DNA of 64,000 nt. Source: Toxorhynchites rutilus septentrionalis. Lineage: Eukaryota; Arthropoda; Insecta; Diptera; Culicidae. This document shows, piece by piece, positions 53,881 to 64,000 of this stretch; positions within the stretch are counted from its first letter, which is position 1; each line of letters opens with the position of its first letter. Both the position numbers and the translations under genes were made by a program. The stretch is from NCBI RefSeq assembly GCF_029784135.1, contig NC_073744.1, positions 100,499,303 through 100,563,302 of the forward strand. The letters run 5' to 3'. Below the pieces are notes generated by a model. That model made no database searches and was not told the origin of the DNA. It was given only the letters and a program-made list of their open reading frames with translations.

Positions 53881-55111
53881 GTTTGTGCGATTGTGGTGTG
53901 GTTTCCGTTGATTCCTGATTGTTTCGTGTCTTCTTCCTTTGTTTCTCTTTATTTTGGCGAAGTTCATCTTCCGAGGTTTTTAGCTCTTCTGAAGATGTGT
54001 TTTTGGAAGATATCTTCCTCTTGGTTTTCCTTGGGGCCTCAGATATTGTCATTGAAACATCGGAATCATATTCTGATTCGGTGGTCGAGGTATCAGATTC
54101 GGACATAGTAGTGTCAACTGTGGATGGAGTGCTTTCGCGACTTGTTTCCGGACTTGTTTCAGCTGAAACGCAACTACATTTGCATTTGTTGCAGCTAGCA
54201 GTCGGTTTTTGGAGGTTATTTAATCTGTCTTGTAGGACACTTGAATAGGAAGGTCCATTATTTTTAACGTTGTATAGATCCTTGGCTTGTTTATATGAGA
54301 TGCCTTGATCTATTCTGATTTTGGTTATGTCGTTTTCTTTTTGCCATATTGGACACTTCCTGTATGAAGAGGAGTGGTTTCCTTGGCAATTAATGCAGTG
54401 GGCGACATCGTTACACGTTTTGTTTTCTGTGCCATGTTCCTTGCCGCAATTTCGACAGAGTGGATTCTCGCGTTGGCATCGTTTCGACGTATGTCCAAAG
54501 CGGAAGCACTTGAAACATTGCATCGGACTTGGGTAAAAATTCCTAGTCCCGATGCGAAGGAATCCGAATAAAATCACTTCTGGGATCACTGTCCCACGAA
54601 TGGTCAAAATTAGAGTAGCTGTAGGGATAACTCCATCTTTTTTCTTCCTAGTGATCCGTTTAACTTCGATCACGTTTTGGTCGGCAAGTTCGGTAAGAAG
54701 TACGTCTTCTTTCATATCGATCACTTCACGACATGTGACAACGCATTTGCGTTGATTTAATGTTGGATGGTATATCACCTCAACAGGTGTCTTATCGATC
54801 AGTTCATTTATTAAGAGAAGCTTACCGATAGTGTCCTCGTCTCTGGCTGTTAAGATGTATTGCGTTCTCTTCTTATCGTCCTTTGATGGTCGGGCGTTGT
54901 TTTTGTTAAAATCTTTCACGGTATTGGTGATGGTTTTACTCACGATAAATGGGTTGGATGGTAGTTCTTTATCTCCGGTAGCACGTAACAGTAAAATTTG
55001 TAAATTACCGTTCAGAGGGTCAGCCCATTCTGGAGCGGTACGTTGAGTTGGCTTCCCTTGGTAGAGGTTTGTAGCCCGGCCTCCCGGAGGCCCGGAGCTA
55101 CTAGACGCCAT
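53765..55111 (-). CDS. LINE ORF1, zinc-knuckle RNA-binding protein
   Basis: 448 codons from ATG 55111. Basic and folded N-terminal region, then CFKCFRFGHTSKRC, CRNCGKEHGTENKTC and CINCQGNHSSSYRKC, then an acidic Ser/Thr-rich linker (TTMSESDTSTTESEYDSDVS, in part) and a C-terminal QQHTK repeat. The ORF ends at TAA 53765-53767 within the minisatellite, where a CAA became TAA. A second TAA lies exactly 15 bases further (53750-53752). Beyond these the same frame is open into ORF2. Confidence 0.85.
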   Translation of the reverse strand: MASSSSGPPGGRATNLYQGKPTQRTAPEWADPLNGNLQILLLRATGDKELPSNPFIVSKTITNTVKDFNKNNARPSKDDKKRTQYILTARDEDTIGKLLLINELIDKTPVEVIYHPTLNQRKCVVTCREVIDMKEDVLLTELADQNVIEVKRITRKKKDGVIPTATLILTIRGTVIPEVILFGFLRIGTRNFYPSPMQCFKCFRFGHTSKRCQRENPLCRNCGKEHGTENKTCNDVAHCINCQGNHSSSYRKCPIWQKENDITKIRIDQGISYKQAKDLYNVKNNGPSYSSVLQDRLNNLQKPTASCNKCKCSCVSAETSPETSRESTPSTVDTTMSESDTSTTESEYDSDVSMTISEAPRKTKRKISSKNTSSEELKTSEDELRQNKEKQRKKTRNNQESTETTPQSHKHTKQCTTPQHTKQQHTKQQHTKQQHTKQQHTKQQHTNQ

Positions 55112-55480
55112 TATGTTGCCTGGCTACACCCTGGGTATAGCCGGCAGAATGATTTTGGTTACCACGAACCAACAAACACTATTCGGATATATCTCCGAAA
55201 AACGATCAACACACCGAATGGAGAAAAGGAAATAATCCAAATGTAACTCACTGTAGATCGCGAAAAATTCTGGGAAAAATGCACTTAAAAATTTTCAGAT
55301 GTATACACACTCGGTTTAATCACTTCACCGTATGAAATTTGTTTACATATATTAACACTATGTATGTATCTAAGATGCACTATAGAGGGGAGCGTCAGTG
55401 ACGCCGCAAAAGCGCGCGCTTTTCCGGTTAGCCGGTAAGCGCCCGCTCTTAACGGTCGAAACGAGCTGTTGCTTTCTCCT
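55112..55480 (-). other. LINE 5' UTR
   Basis: Noncoding on the minus strand between a likely start near 55480 and ATG 55111. It contains the GC-rich AAAGCGCGCGCTTTTGCGGC-like stretch at about 55403-55425. No clear promoter motif beyond that. Confidence 0.4.
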
Positions 55481-55639
55481 GTTCGCCTTTTGCTCCAACG
55501 CTGAAATATTTTAAATAAATCTCCTTCGGATCGCCAAAACCGCCAAGGGGTGACTACCCAGTCTGCTATCCAGGAATCCAAAACGCCGAGCTGCTGAAAA
55601 AAACGACCTTCTCGGTCGGAGGTTTAAATCAGTATGATG

Positions 55640-55855
55640 GTGAATGTATTTTTTTTTGCCATCGCTCCCTTTTAACGCTCATTCGTTCGTATCGTTGGAC
55701 TCGCCCCTCTGGCTGAGTCTGCCGATTTGTCTCTATCCTGTGAGTGTGTACCGCTAGAGTATAAAACACGCGTACCCCAAAAAAATATCTTATTTTCTTT
55801 CAAACCGTAAACCCGTGTGGTTGTACGGCATCGGCATCGTGGACGTAACAAAGGA
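55640..55855 (+). promoter_or_regulatory. H2A-type promoter copy
   Basis: Closely matches 22670-22860 (GAATGTATTTTTTTTTGCCA, CGCTCATTCGTTCGT, GACTCGCCCCTCTGG) and keeps AGTATAAAACACGCG at about 55757, a TATA box. Confidence 0.65.
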
Positions 55856-56075
55856 GGACAAGTTAAGTGAAAGGCAAAGTCTCACTCGAACCGTGAAAGT
55901 CTCCAGTTCCCTGTTGGTCGCATTCACTGATTGCTCGGCAAGGGTAACTAGGCCGAACGGATTGGTGCCGGAGCACCAGTATACCTAACAGCGATTATAG
56001 AGTTTCGGCCGTCGGAGTGCTCGAGTTGGCTTGCAAAGCTGCTCACGACAATCAGAAAACCCGCATCAAGAACAG
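55845..56075 (+). pseudogene. Histone H2A pseudogene, copy C
   Basis: Follows the copied promoter. The start codon is lost, but GGACAAGTTAAGTGAAAGGC, the FPVGRIH-like segment (CAGTTCCCTGTTGG), ACTGATTGCTCGGCAAGGGTA, then the RIGAGAPVYL-equivalent and VLELACKAAHDNQKTRIK are in order with frame changes. It ends in the same non-histone tail (AACAGAGCAGCTTCGGTTCG) as copies A and B. Confidence 0.85.
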
Positions 56076-56297
56076 AGCAGCTTCGGTTCGGCGCTCATCA
56101 AGGCAACAATTAGTTTCAGTTAGAGTGGCAAAGTGTTTCTCCGGCACGTCGCATCAAATGTAATTTACTGAACAACATGTCACAAGCTGGATGGGAAGAA
56201 ATTTTCCAACTGTGAAAGCTGTGGCGAGTGGCAAACGCAATAGCTAAACAGGAAGGTTTAACCGAACAAGATGGGAATATCGAGTGATAACAAAAAC

Positions 56298-56503
56298 ACA
56301 ACACCAAAGGTTCTTTTCAGAACCATCAACATATTCATGAAGAGTAAACAGTAAACTAATCCATTTTTAAGGTAGATAGGTAGGTATTCACGTAGGAGAA
56401 GAAAATAAAACAATATATTTAAAATATATATTTAACAAAAGCTGTCCCCTTTGTATAGTCCTACGTCACTCCGGTTATGTCCCCGACATTACCCACCCGT
56501 CTT
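56298..56503 (+). repeat. Histone-stem-loop repeat unit, copy 2
   Basis: Nearly identical to 23869-24075. Preceded by the block AAGCTGGATGGGAAGAAATT (56179-56290), which is also found at 22056-22170 beside the H2B pseudogene. Confidence 0.8.
56309..56324 (+). promoter_or_regulatory. Histone-type 3' stem-loop
   Basis: GGTTCTTTTCAGAACC, as at 23881. GAAGAG follows 16 bases on. Confidence 0.85.
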
Positions 56504-56534
56504 TTTATTTTTCATTTTCTATATTCGTGAGAAT

Positions 56535-58015
56535 TTAATCATTCAATGGAACATAAGAGGGTTACGATAAAATGTGGGAGACTTACAGAGACTTAGCCGG
56601 AAGCTTTCCCCGGTAATAATCCTACTTCAAGAGACACTTGTTCCGAATGCTATCTTCCCTTGGAATAGCATCGTAGAATATAGTTGGATCTATAAAGAGG
56701 GACATCCTACCCCCGGTAGAGACGGTATTGCCATTGGCAAGGATATCACGTTTAAAGAATGCTCAATAACATCGAGCCGATCTTAGGTGTTGAAATCATG
56801 TACCCCGTACATGTCATCGCCTTTAACTTGTACATACCCCCTAGATTTCACAATCACAGGGCGGTGGTGCAAGAGATCGAGCAAATTCTTTAAAACTTTA
56901 ACGCTTCCCTCCTATTAGGAGGGGATTTGAACGCGCACGATCCTCTCTGGGGATTAGGCAAATCAAACCGTAGAGGTTTGGCGGTGATCGAGCTGGCCAA
57001 TAATCTTGGCCTTACCTTCTTAAATGGGGCTCACACCATAATGGACCATATGTCAGGGCAAACCACTGCGATTGACTTGACTATGGTCTCCCCCACATTA
57101 ACCAGTAAGTAATGGCCTACTTCTGATGACACTTTCAGCAGTGATCATTTTCCTATTATTATCACCCTTGATAGGAACAAACCATCGATCAGATACCGTA
57201 AAAGGTGGAAGTTTGATGGAGCTGACTGGGTGCGGTATCGGGACGATATAGATCGCTCAGTGCGTTATTCTGCGCATCTTGATTTTGACCAGTTGACTGA
57301 GCTTATGTTGAATGCTGCTGTAAAGCACATTCCTCGCACTAGCGGGCTGCCCGGTACTAGTGAAATTCTTGCCGATTACTTTGCGGAAATGTCGGCTTCG
57401 AATGTTTATTCTACGCAATTCAAAGAGCTAAAGAAGGAATGTGAAAGGCTTCCTCTCGATTTCCCAACACACAACTCGGACAAGTATAACGAAGTTTATA
57501 GCCTATCCGAACTTGATTGGGCACTCAGTAGAGTGAAAGGGCAGGCATGCGGTGTGGACGATATAGGGTACCCCATGTTAAAGCACCTCCCAATCGCGGC
57601 GAAATGCTTGCTGCTGCAAGTGTATAACGGCATATGTATGGGTGGCACTATCACTAGTGTGTGGAAGACTGGGATCGTAATACCTTTACCCAAGTCCAAA
57701 GAGAAAAAATCTAGTGTCAGTGGCTATAGACCCATGAGTAGCGTCAGCTGCGTGGGGAAAGTGATGGAAAAGATGGTTAACAGAAGACTGACTGAGGCGC
57801 TAGAAAGAGAGAAGCTCTTGGACGAACAGCAGTTTGGATTCCGCTCTGGTAGGGGAGTCGAAAGCTTCCTAGTAGAACTTGAAGTATGCCTCCATAAGCA
57901 TTTCAAGCCCTCACATGTTAGCACCTGTGCCCTCTTAGATATTACTAAGGCATTACTAAGGCTACTAAGGCGGCGCCATATTGTGGCAACGCTTGCGAAC
58001 TTGCTAGCTTTCTAA
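56535..58015 (+). pseudogene. LINE ORF2: endonuclease and N-terminal RT
   Basis: IIQWNIRGLR, VIILLQETLVP, NLYIPPRFHNH, LLGGDLNAHDPLWGLGK, SSDHFPIIITL, AAVKHIPRTSG; then a join that removes the linker (GLPGTSEILADYFAEM). RT blocks follow: GVDDIGYPMLKHLP, VWKTGIVIPLPKSKEKK, YRPMSSVSCVGKVMEKMVN and QQFGFRSGRGVESFL. The YADD part is deleted after ALLDITKA, where a duplicated GGCATTACTAAG-type repeat sits. Several stops. Confidence 0.85.
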
Positions 58016-58199
58016 CCGACAGAACTTTCAAACCCTAACGGGGGAGATACTGCCTCGCCCCATGCGGTTAAGTCGAAGCTCTCCTAGAACCTGGGATGCG
58101 GTTCCACCATCAGCTAGAGGGTAAAACGGTTCGTTAGGGCTGGGGATAACTCCCAGAAGGTGCAAACGGTGGTGAACGAGGCCCTACGTACTGACTTTG

Positions 58200-58925
58200 C
58201 TAATAAACGCATTGTCTATACTGACGGGTCCGTCACTGAAACTGGATATTCGACTGTATTGTTAAGACTATCATGAGAGTCCCCAATGAGTTTAGCATCT
58301 TCTCGTGTGAAGCTCTCTCCATTAAGTTGGCATTAGAGAGCGTCATGCTAATAGCGTCGTTGTTTGTTCGGATTCGGCGAGCGTCCTCAAAGCTGTAGAG
58401 GGTGGTACTATCAAACACCCCATCATTCAAGAAATTGAAGAGCAACTGAGAGGAAGTAGTCCGATCCTATGTTGGATTCCGGGTCACACCGGGATCCCGG
58501 GGAACGAGGAAGCCGATCGGCTTGCTAACGAAGGGCGGAGAGGCTCCATTACCAGTATGGGTATACCTGGTAAGGACCTCATTAGAAGGACGAACAATTC
58601 CATTCTCCTCACTTGGGTGGCCGAATGGAATCGTGAAAGGGACCTGCAGCTTCGTAGAATTAAAGCATCAACCGGCAAATGGAGGGACCGAGCCAACACG
58701 TATGAACAGCGAATTCTCTCGCGTCTACGCGTCGGGCATACGTGGTTGCCTCATAACTTCCTAGCAAAGAAAGAAGAGCCCCCTACCAGTTGCGGCACCC
58801 GCCTGACAGTGGGGCATATTCTAACGGAATGCATGCGAAATGCGGACCTTCGTAGGAGGTACGGCTTAACCGGTGGCCTAGATGTCGTTTTGCAGAACGA
58901 CACACGGAAAGAAAGAGACACTTAA
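58200..58925 (+). pseudogene. LINE RNase H and zinc tail
   Basis: RIVYTDGSVTETG (58210), then after breaks VCSDSASVLKAVEGGTIKHP, ILCWIPGHTGIPGNEEADRL, and the tail PPTSCGTRLTVGHILTECMR. It completes the LINE of 56520-58015. Confidence 0.8.
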
Positions 58926-59149
58926 AGATGCTAACCTGATTCAGTACATTTGATACTGCAATCAAAAACTTGAACGCTTACACCCTGGTATCACGTACCA
59001 GGGTAATCTAAAAGAGGCGCCTGCGCCCACCTGAAATGATTACCTACAAGTATTGTGTAACTTTGAGTGGTTGCTCCGGTGTGTAAAGGGGAATAAAGAG
59101 ACGAATGACATACATACAGTCTCTATAATTCAAAACAACAACAACAACC

Positions 59150-61039
59150 ACTCCCTCAGAAGGGCTGCTGGTCGGGAGATCTAGCTTGATGGAGGTCAAG
59201 AAGAAAGCAAACGAGCTTTACGACTTCATTAGGACAAAAATTATACGAGGTTGTGTCCAAGATACGACCGCATTGTTGACGTAGAACTACGCTGTTATTT
59301 TATATAAGTCGCTTGTTTATACCTTCGGATATTATTCTATAATGCTGTGAAATTTTCGAAACAACTGCTTAGTAGTATAATCTTTGAAATGGTTTTTCAT
59401 TGTAGAATCAGTTGACGATAATTGATTGATGATTCATTCTTGCCCTCGCAAAACAATACACTAGCTGATCGTATGTCGCAATTTATTTCATGTCAATGCA
59501 TTGAAAATTTACCTCGAACGCTATTCCGGTGGCCTTTTTCGCAATTGACATAGACTCGGCTACAGTCGATTATATACATGTTACACCAGCACCCTTATTC
59601 CACATTTCATAACTACATCAATATATCTTTGGCACCGAATGGAAACAACAACAATGACAACACTTGCAAGTATCAAATATCATGCTACAAGTTATTTAGT
59701 ATTGCCTCAAAGCAATCGCACCTCTAGGCATCGTTCGTACAACGTAAACCAAGCGCCAAACAAGCGTTCGCCATAGCATGCATATAGAACCATACATTGG
59801 TGGCTTGAAACTACTAGGAATACAAATACTTCTCATCATTTTGCGCTATTCTCAAAAGAAACGCTTTTGTTAATATTACTGGCCTCAAAAAAAGTTGCAT
59901 TACTTTCTCATGCTCGAGAGAAGCGCAGCTGTCACCCTTAGTGGAGGAATTTTTGCTACTGGTAAGCGAAACCTAATCACATACAAAACTCCAGAACGAC
60001 ATTTACTTTCTTGGTGACTAAACAAGCGAAATAAACTTTTTTGGTTAATATCAACAAACTCGAAAACAGTAGCAATGTTTTCATTATGATCAATATTAGC
60101 GCAAATGCAATCCTCGTTGAAGGCAGTTTTGCGACTGGTACGCGAACCTAAATAACTTATAACATTCCAGTAAGACATTCAAGATGCTTGGCATTCCCCA
60201 AATATTTTTTTTTGGAGCATAACCTTAACGCCTGCTTCGCCATAACGTCAGTTTAATGCATTGATGCATTCTCAAAGGCACCAAAGAAGCCGTTTACATT
60301 TTCGACCGACGCGCCGAAATCACCTACTTCGCTGTTGTTCGATGCGGTGTCACACTCGCGAAGGCTCGGTTCAGTTCTTGCCCATCACACACTACGCGAA
60401 GCGTTCAATGTACGACGCGGGAAGCAAAACACACGATACGAATAACGAACAGAAAAAGCAAACGACGATATCCAAGTTGGATTACCACTGGTGGGGTCCA
60501 ATCTTAGATCGAAGCGCAGCGAAAGTAAAGTGAACTGGATTGCTCAACAGTCCGATGCCGAATGAAAGTTTGCCTCAGCGAGATCCACTGTTTATACTCA
60601 AGGCAAATATTCCCCTTCATTCTTCTACTTTTCCTTTGTTCACGGCGACTTCAAATCCTACGATTTCCCCTTCATTGGTCGTCGATAAGTTGCTCGTTAT
60701 TGACGTCTCTGTTCAGGAAAGCACACAAATGGACAGAACAAATGTATGGAAAAATGAAAACGCCTAAAGTTTTCATGAATTTACAATCATTTACAAACCA
60801 GGGGATTCCAATGTATAGCATATTAAACAAATCTTAGGGAATTTCCGTTTCTTTTAGTATGTAAATCGCTAAAATCCGTTCGCGGCAAAAATAGTTATTA
60901 AAGTTAACTTTATTTCATAAAAACGTGACCTGTTTTCTGATTTGGCACCCTTAATGAAAGACGTAGTTCTACGTCAAAACAATGATCAGATGATCAGATC
61001 AGACATTTAGTCACAAGCATCAAATCGGCCGTTACGACT
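59150..61039. other. Largely unassigned sequence
   Basis: No supported gene. 59246-59290 carries GAGGTTGTGTCCAAGATACG and GTTGACGTAGAACTACG, the same module found at the outer ends of the foldback arms. 59935-60000 and 60112-60180 are weak copies of each other (CTACTGGTAAGCGAAACCTAA against CGACTGGTACGCGAACCTAA). GACGTAGTTCTACGTC lies at 60960-60975. Confidence 0.4.
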
Positions 61040-61061
61040 GCTGACCGTGAACAGAAGCGAA

Positions 61062-61657
61062 GGAAGATGCCCTGATTGTCGAGGTGAAGGCAGGAGTGAC
61101 TTATGCATCACTCCTACAGAAAGTGAAGGACGATCCGGAGTTGAAGGAACTGGGAGAGGCGCACCCAGAAAGGTGAAAACCAGGCGCACCCAGAAAGGTG
61201 AAAACCAGGCGCACCCAGAAAGGCGAGATGCTCTTCGAGCTCAAGAGGGATCCAGAGTCACGACAGAAGAGGAGCCAAGGCGCGAATTGATAGAACAGTG
61301 TAAGCTGGTGGTACGCAGACGGCATCGATACGGCTTTCAACAGTAGCAGCCAATAAGATGGTAGAAACGACCAAAATAAAAGTCGGCTGATCGGTTTGCT
61401 CGCTGAAGATGGTGCCTCGGGTGAGCAAGCGGATGGAGAGATGCTTCCAGTGCATGGGCTTTGGAAATCAGGCAAGAAGCTGCACAGGCCCCGACAGGTC
61501 TGACCTGTGCAGGAGATGCGGTGAGAAAGGGCATGTTGTGAGAGACTGCACTAAGCAACCGAAATGTCTGCTCTGCAAATCAGTGAACGGCAGCGACCAT
61601 GCGACAGGAAGCTTCAAGTGTCCCTCGTATAAGAAGGCATTAGCAGAATCGCAGTAA
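61062..61657 (+). pseudogene. R1-type ORF1
   Basis: Reads DALIVEVKAGVTYASLLQKV and DDPELKELGE, then an insertion of repeats (GCGCACCCAGAAAGGTGAAA three times, 61162-61220) breaks the frame, then TRRTQKGEMLFELKRDPE. The last part (61409-61657) has CFQCMGFGNQARSC, CRRCGEKGHVVRDC and CLLCKSVNGSDHATGSFKC. In the first knuckle the His is Asn. Confidence 0.8.
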
Positions 61658-61677
61658 TGGAAGTAAAAACAACTTGT

Positions 61678-62540
61678 GGCAGTCGACAACAGAGACAAAA
61701 TGCGATGTTGCAATCATAGCGGAGCCGTGTCGAGTACCCCGTGATATCGGCAGCTGGGTGATGGATAGATTAAGGATTGCTGCAATACAAGTGATGGGTA
61801 GATATTCTATTCAGGAAGTGGTTGGACGTTCACATGAAGGTTTCGTAATCGCCAAAATTAATGGAATCTTCATGTGTAGTTGCTACGCATCCTCGAGATG
61901 GACAACTGAGCAGTTCCACCAGATGCTAGACGCAATGACCGAGGAACTAATCGGTAGAACAACGATCGTCATTGGTGGCGACTTCAACGCTTGGACGGTG
62001 GAGTGGAGAAGTAGATGTACCAACGTTAGAGGGTACAGTCTACTGGAAGTGACGTTGCTGAACGAAGGTACCAGCACCTTCCGTAAAGCGAATCCATCAT
62101 CGACGTTACTTTTTGCAGTCCGTCGCTGTTGGCGAGTACGGAGTTGAAAGTGTGCGAGTCGTATACGCACAGTGATCAGCAAGCGATCCGGTATAGAATC
62201 GGTTAACAAAACCACGTGCGAGTTCAGAGTACAACAGGCTGTGAGCGGAAGTGAAAGACGAATGCTTTCGACAGGGACCTTTTCGTCGAAGCACTTCTTC
62301 TAGATACCGAAGCTTCAGATTGGAACGCAGAAAAGTTGACAGATCTGATAGCATGCGACACAACCATGCCGAGGAAAGTTGTACCAAAAAATGGAAGACG
62401 CCCAGCTTACTGGTGGAACGACTGTCTCCGCAACCTTCGCGCTAGCTGTCGTCGAGCCAGAAGACGTGTTCAGAGAACTCGAAACAGCGCTGATAGCGAA
62501 GAACGTAATACGGTGTACCGAGCAGCTAGAGCTGCCTTAT
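61678..62540 (+). pseudogene. R1-type endonuclease
   Basis: DVAIIAEPCRVPRDIGSWVM, GFVIAKINGIFMCSCYASSR, TIVIGGDFNAWTVEWRSR and LLNEGTSTFRKANPSS, then in another frame CESYTHSDQQAIRYRI. The segment ending RPAYWWNDCLRNLRASCRRA marks the linker before RT. At about 62540 it joins directly to the C-terminal tail. Confidence 0.8.
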
Positions 62541-62559
62541 AACGTGAAATTACACTGTG

Positions 62560-62987
62560 CAAAGCGAACAAAGGAGGTGAATTTTCATCTGACACAGTTC
62601 CTGTCTGGACATGGCTGCTTCAGGCAATATTTGCACCGGTTCGGGCACGCTGCGTCGCCACTCTGTCCGGAGAGTGAAGATGTGGAGGAAACACAGGAAT
62701 ACGTCGTATTCGTGTGTCCCAGGTTGACCACAAGGCGCGAGAGGCTGCCTGTCATTCATACTGGTAACATCGTGGAGGAAATGTGTCGTGACGAAGGCAC
62801 CTGGAACGCCGTGAACAGTACAATCGTATCGCTGTTGCAACGGAGAGTCGCTTTGACGGAGTGCGCGTTATATTGGAGGACACTGCCTAATCGGCGCTCC
62901 GTTGGGAGTAGAAATCCTACGAGGGTGGCTGTGACGGGGCGCGCGTCAAGTTGGAGGGCGGTTCCTAATCGGTTCACTTCTCGATAG
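62560..62987 (+). pseudogene. R1-type ORF2 C-terminal tail
   Basis: VNFHLTQFLSGHGCFRQYLH, CPESEDVEETQEYVVFVCPR and CRDEGTWNAVNSTIVSLLQR. The Cys/His motif of the family (CPxCxxxEETxEHVxFxC) is partly mutated: CPES and EYVVF. It runs directly on from the deletion junction. Confidence 0.8.
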
Positions 62988-63419
62988 GTGAGAAACCTCG
63001 TCAGGGTGGCTGTGACGGGTTGCGCGTCAAGTTGGAGGGTAAATCCTAATCGGTACGCGTCTCGACGGGTAAGCACTTTCTAATCGGTACACGTCTCGAG
63101 GGTAAACACGCTAATCAGCGTTGAATACTCGAGAAATGCATGAGCACAGCCGCCCCTGAAGTAGTCGCCTAGATGTGGTCCCAGGGGGATTGAGACAACG
63201 AGTAGAGGGCTCGGTTTTTGTATGTGAGATCCCCACTCGACGTCTGAGTTAACCCTTCCCAGATAAGATGTTACGATATCATTGCAGCATAAATTTGACA
63301 AAACTTGTTTGGCAAATTATTATTTATTTCAGGTTGAGAACAAATCCATGAGTAAAAATGTGCATTAGAGTGCCAATGAAAATGATCATCACAAATTTAT
63401 GTAAGGGACTTCCTGGAAA

Positions 63420-64000
63420 ACGCTGATTCCCGCGAAAAAATATATAGCTGCCAAACAAATCAAACACAAATTTCTGCATTACCCGAGAATGTAATAAATG
63501 TTTCGATGGTGTGGAAAAGGAGAGGGGGTCCCATAAAAATAATGCACATATTCCAACCAAACATGACAATTGAAAATTTTTGGAAAACTCTGAAGGAAAA
63601 GGGACAATTTGAAAAATTCAATTCGCATGTGTTCTACAATTGTAAATTGACAAGCGTTGTTAATCCATTTGATGTTTGCGGTAACAAAATTGATCTTCGT
63701 AGAAATGGATTTTAACCCTTTCGTCGTCTATGGACGACACCGCGCGACGACCTGTGTGTACGAGTGTCGTCTATAGACAACATCCGCGCGATGAGCTGTG
63801 TGTACGAGCGTCGTCTTTAGACAACTCGAAAGTGATACTACATATCGATCACACCAGCGAGATGTGCATACTTTTCGGTACAGTGCTCCGTACAGCGGAA
63901 GCACTCCGGCGGAGCACGCTGCCGTATCGAAAGGGTTAATGTGATAGAACGCACTCCTATATCGTCTTCTATCTATATAAATAAAAATGGATCGCCGAAT
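63420..64000 (+). repeat. Dispersed repeat, occupied-site copy
   Basis: Matches the minus strand of 41940-42230 on both sides of the MITE at 63716. It ends at the window edge in TCTATCTATATAAATAAAAA. A short open frame at 63506-63715 has no recognised domain. Confidence 0.7.
63716..63935 (-). mobile_element. 220-bp TTAA-type MITE (piggyBac-like ends)
   Basis: CCCTTTCGTCG at 63716 and CGTATCGAAAGGG to 63935, with TTAA at 63712-63715 and 63936-63939. Inside are repeats TGTGTGTACGAG(T/C)GTCGTCT and the GCTCCG...CGGAGC palindromic region. The empty site is at about 42005. Same family as 47418-47653 and the fragments at 28357 and 29412. Confidence 0.9.

Larger units (their letters stand above)
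52448..55480 (-). mobile_element. Jockey-like LINE lacking its 3' half
   Basis: The minus strand has a 5' UTR (about 55112-55480), ORF1, a 15-bp minisatellite, and ORF2 with the endonuclease but no RT. The sequence ends at about 52453 against the DD37E transposon. Loss of the 3' rather than the 5' part is not expected from normal LINE insertion, so a later deletion is likely. Confidence 0.85.
56520..59150 (+). mobile_element. Jockey/LOA-like LINE with internal deletions
   Basis: Endonuclease, part of RT and RNase H in order on the plus strand; 3' end in (CAA)n at about 59134-59148. ORF1 is absent, so it is 5'-truncated or begins at the endonuclease. It starts directly after the second histone-stem-loop repeat. 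Confidence 0.8.
61040..63080 (+). mobile_element. R1-clade LINE with RT deleted
   Basis: ORF1 with knuckles, endonuclease and the C-terminal tail are present; the RT is missing. The 3' UTR (62860-63080) has two to three repeats of GGTGGCTGTGACGGG with GCGCGTCAAGTTGGAGGG. Assignment to R1 is based on the ORF1 and tail motifs. Confidence 0.8.

Noticed and set aside
53678..54108. Plus-strand frames of about 77 and 141 codons with Leu/Val/Cys runs
   Set aside because: Antisense shadows of the QQHTK minisatellite in ORF1; no start context or domain.
63940..64000. Possible Helitron 5' end (TCTATCTATATAAATAAAAA) at the window edge
   Set aside because: Only the first bases would be visible and the same stretch is part of the dispersed repeat at 41.95 kb; not enough to support.

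Overview
The window looks like a mosquito chromosome segment, most likely Aedes or a close relative. The grounds are the mix of mobile elements, several tRNA-derived SINEs of a kind common in culicine mosquitoes, and one exon that reads like insect tomosyn. This identification is an inference from content. There is no bacterial or viral gene organisation, almost every open frame belongs to a transposable element, and most of those are broken.

Layout. 1-1.4 kb: 3' part of a non-LTR retrotransposon (LINE) with an inverted duplication in its RNase H. 1.6-3.2 kb: broken P-element transposase. 3.3-8.7 kb: nearly complete LINE on the minus strand (ORF1, endonuclease, RT, RNase H). 9.1-10.4 kb: two adjoining or nested MITEs. 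10.5-14.2 kb: a foldback element whose arms carry histone-type 3' stem-loops, then a 1.4-kb tandem duplication. 14.2-20.0 kb: Ty3/gypsy-type LTR element with both LTRs and a 5-bp target duplication. 21-24.1 kb: broken histone H2A and H2B genes with stem-loops. 24.2-28.2 kb: a SINE, then a 3.6-kb hAT element with two nested SINEs. 29.4-36.5 kb: a minus-strand LINE split by a plus-strand CR1-like element. 36.5-37.7 kb: mariner. 38.3 kb: SINE. 39.8-40.1 kb: a possible small two-exon gene. 40.3-44.2 kb: inverted SINE pair, 95-bp array, (TA)n, 197-bp array. 44.2-47.3 kb: LINE and gypsy fragments. 48.46-48.58 kb (minus): the probable tomosyn exon. 49.0-51.1 kb: Tc1 remnant split by a TTAA-flanked element. 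51.2-52.4 kb: DD37E transposon joined to a 3'-truncated LINE (52.4-55.5 kb). 55.6-56.5 kb: second histone-derived block. 56.5-59.1 and 61.0-63.1 kb: two internally deleted LINEs. 63.4-64.0 kb: a repeat carrying a TTAA MITE whose empty site is preserved at about 42.0 kb.

If the tomosyn call is right, the simplest reading is that much or all of the window is intron of that neuronal gene (minus strand), filled by successive nested insertions. The most unusual content is a dispersed family of sequences carrying metazoan replication-dependent histone 3' processing signals: six good stem-loops plus one weaker and one degenerate copy. They lie both behind broken histone genes and in repeats with no recognisable histone coding. 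No CRISPR array, rRNA gene or functional tRNA gene was seen.
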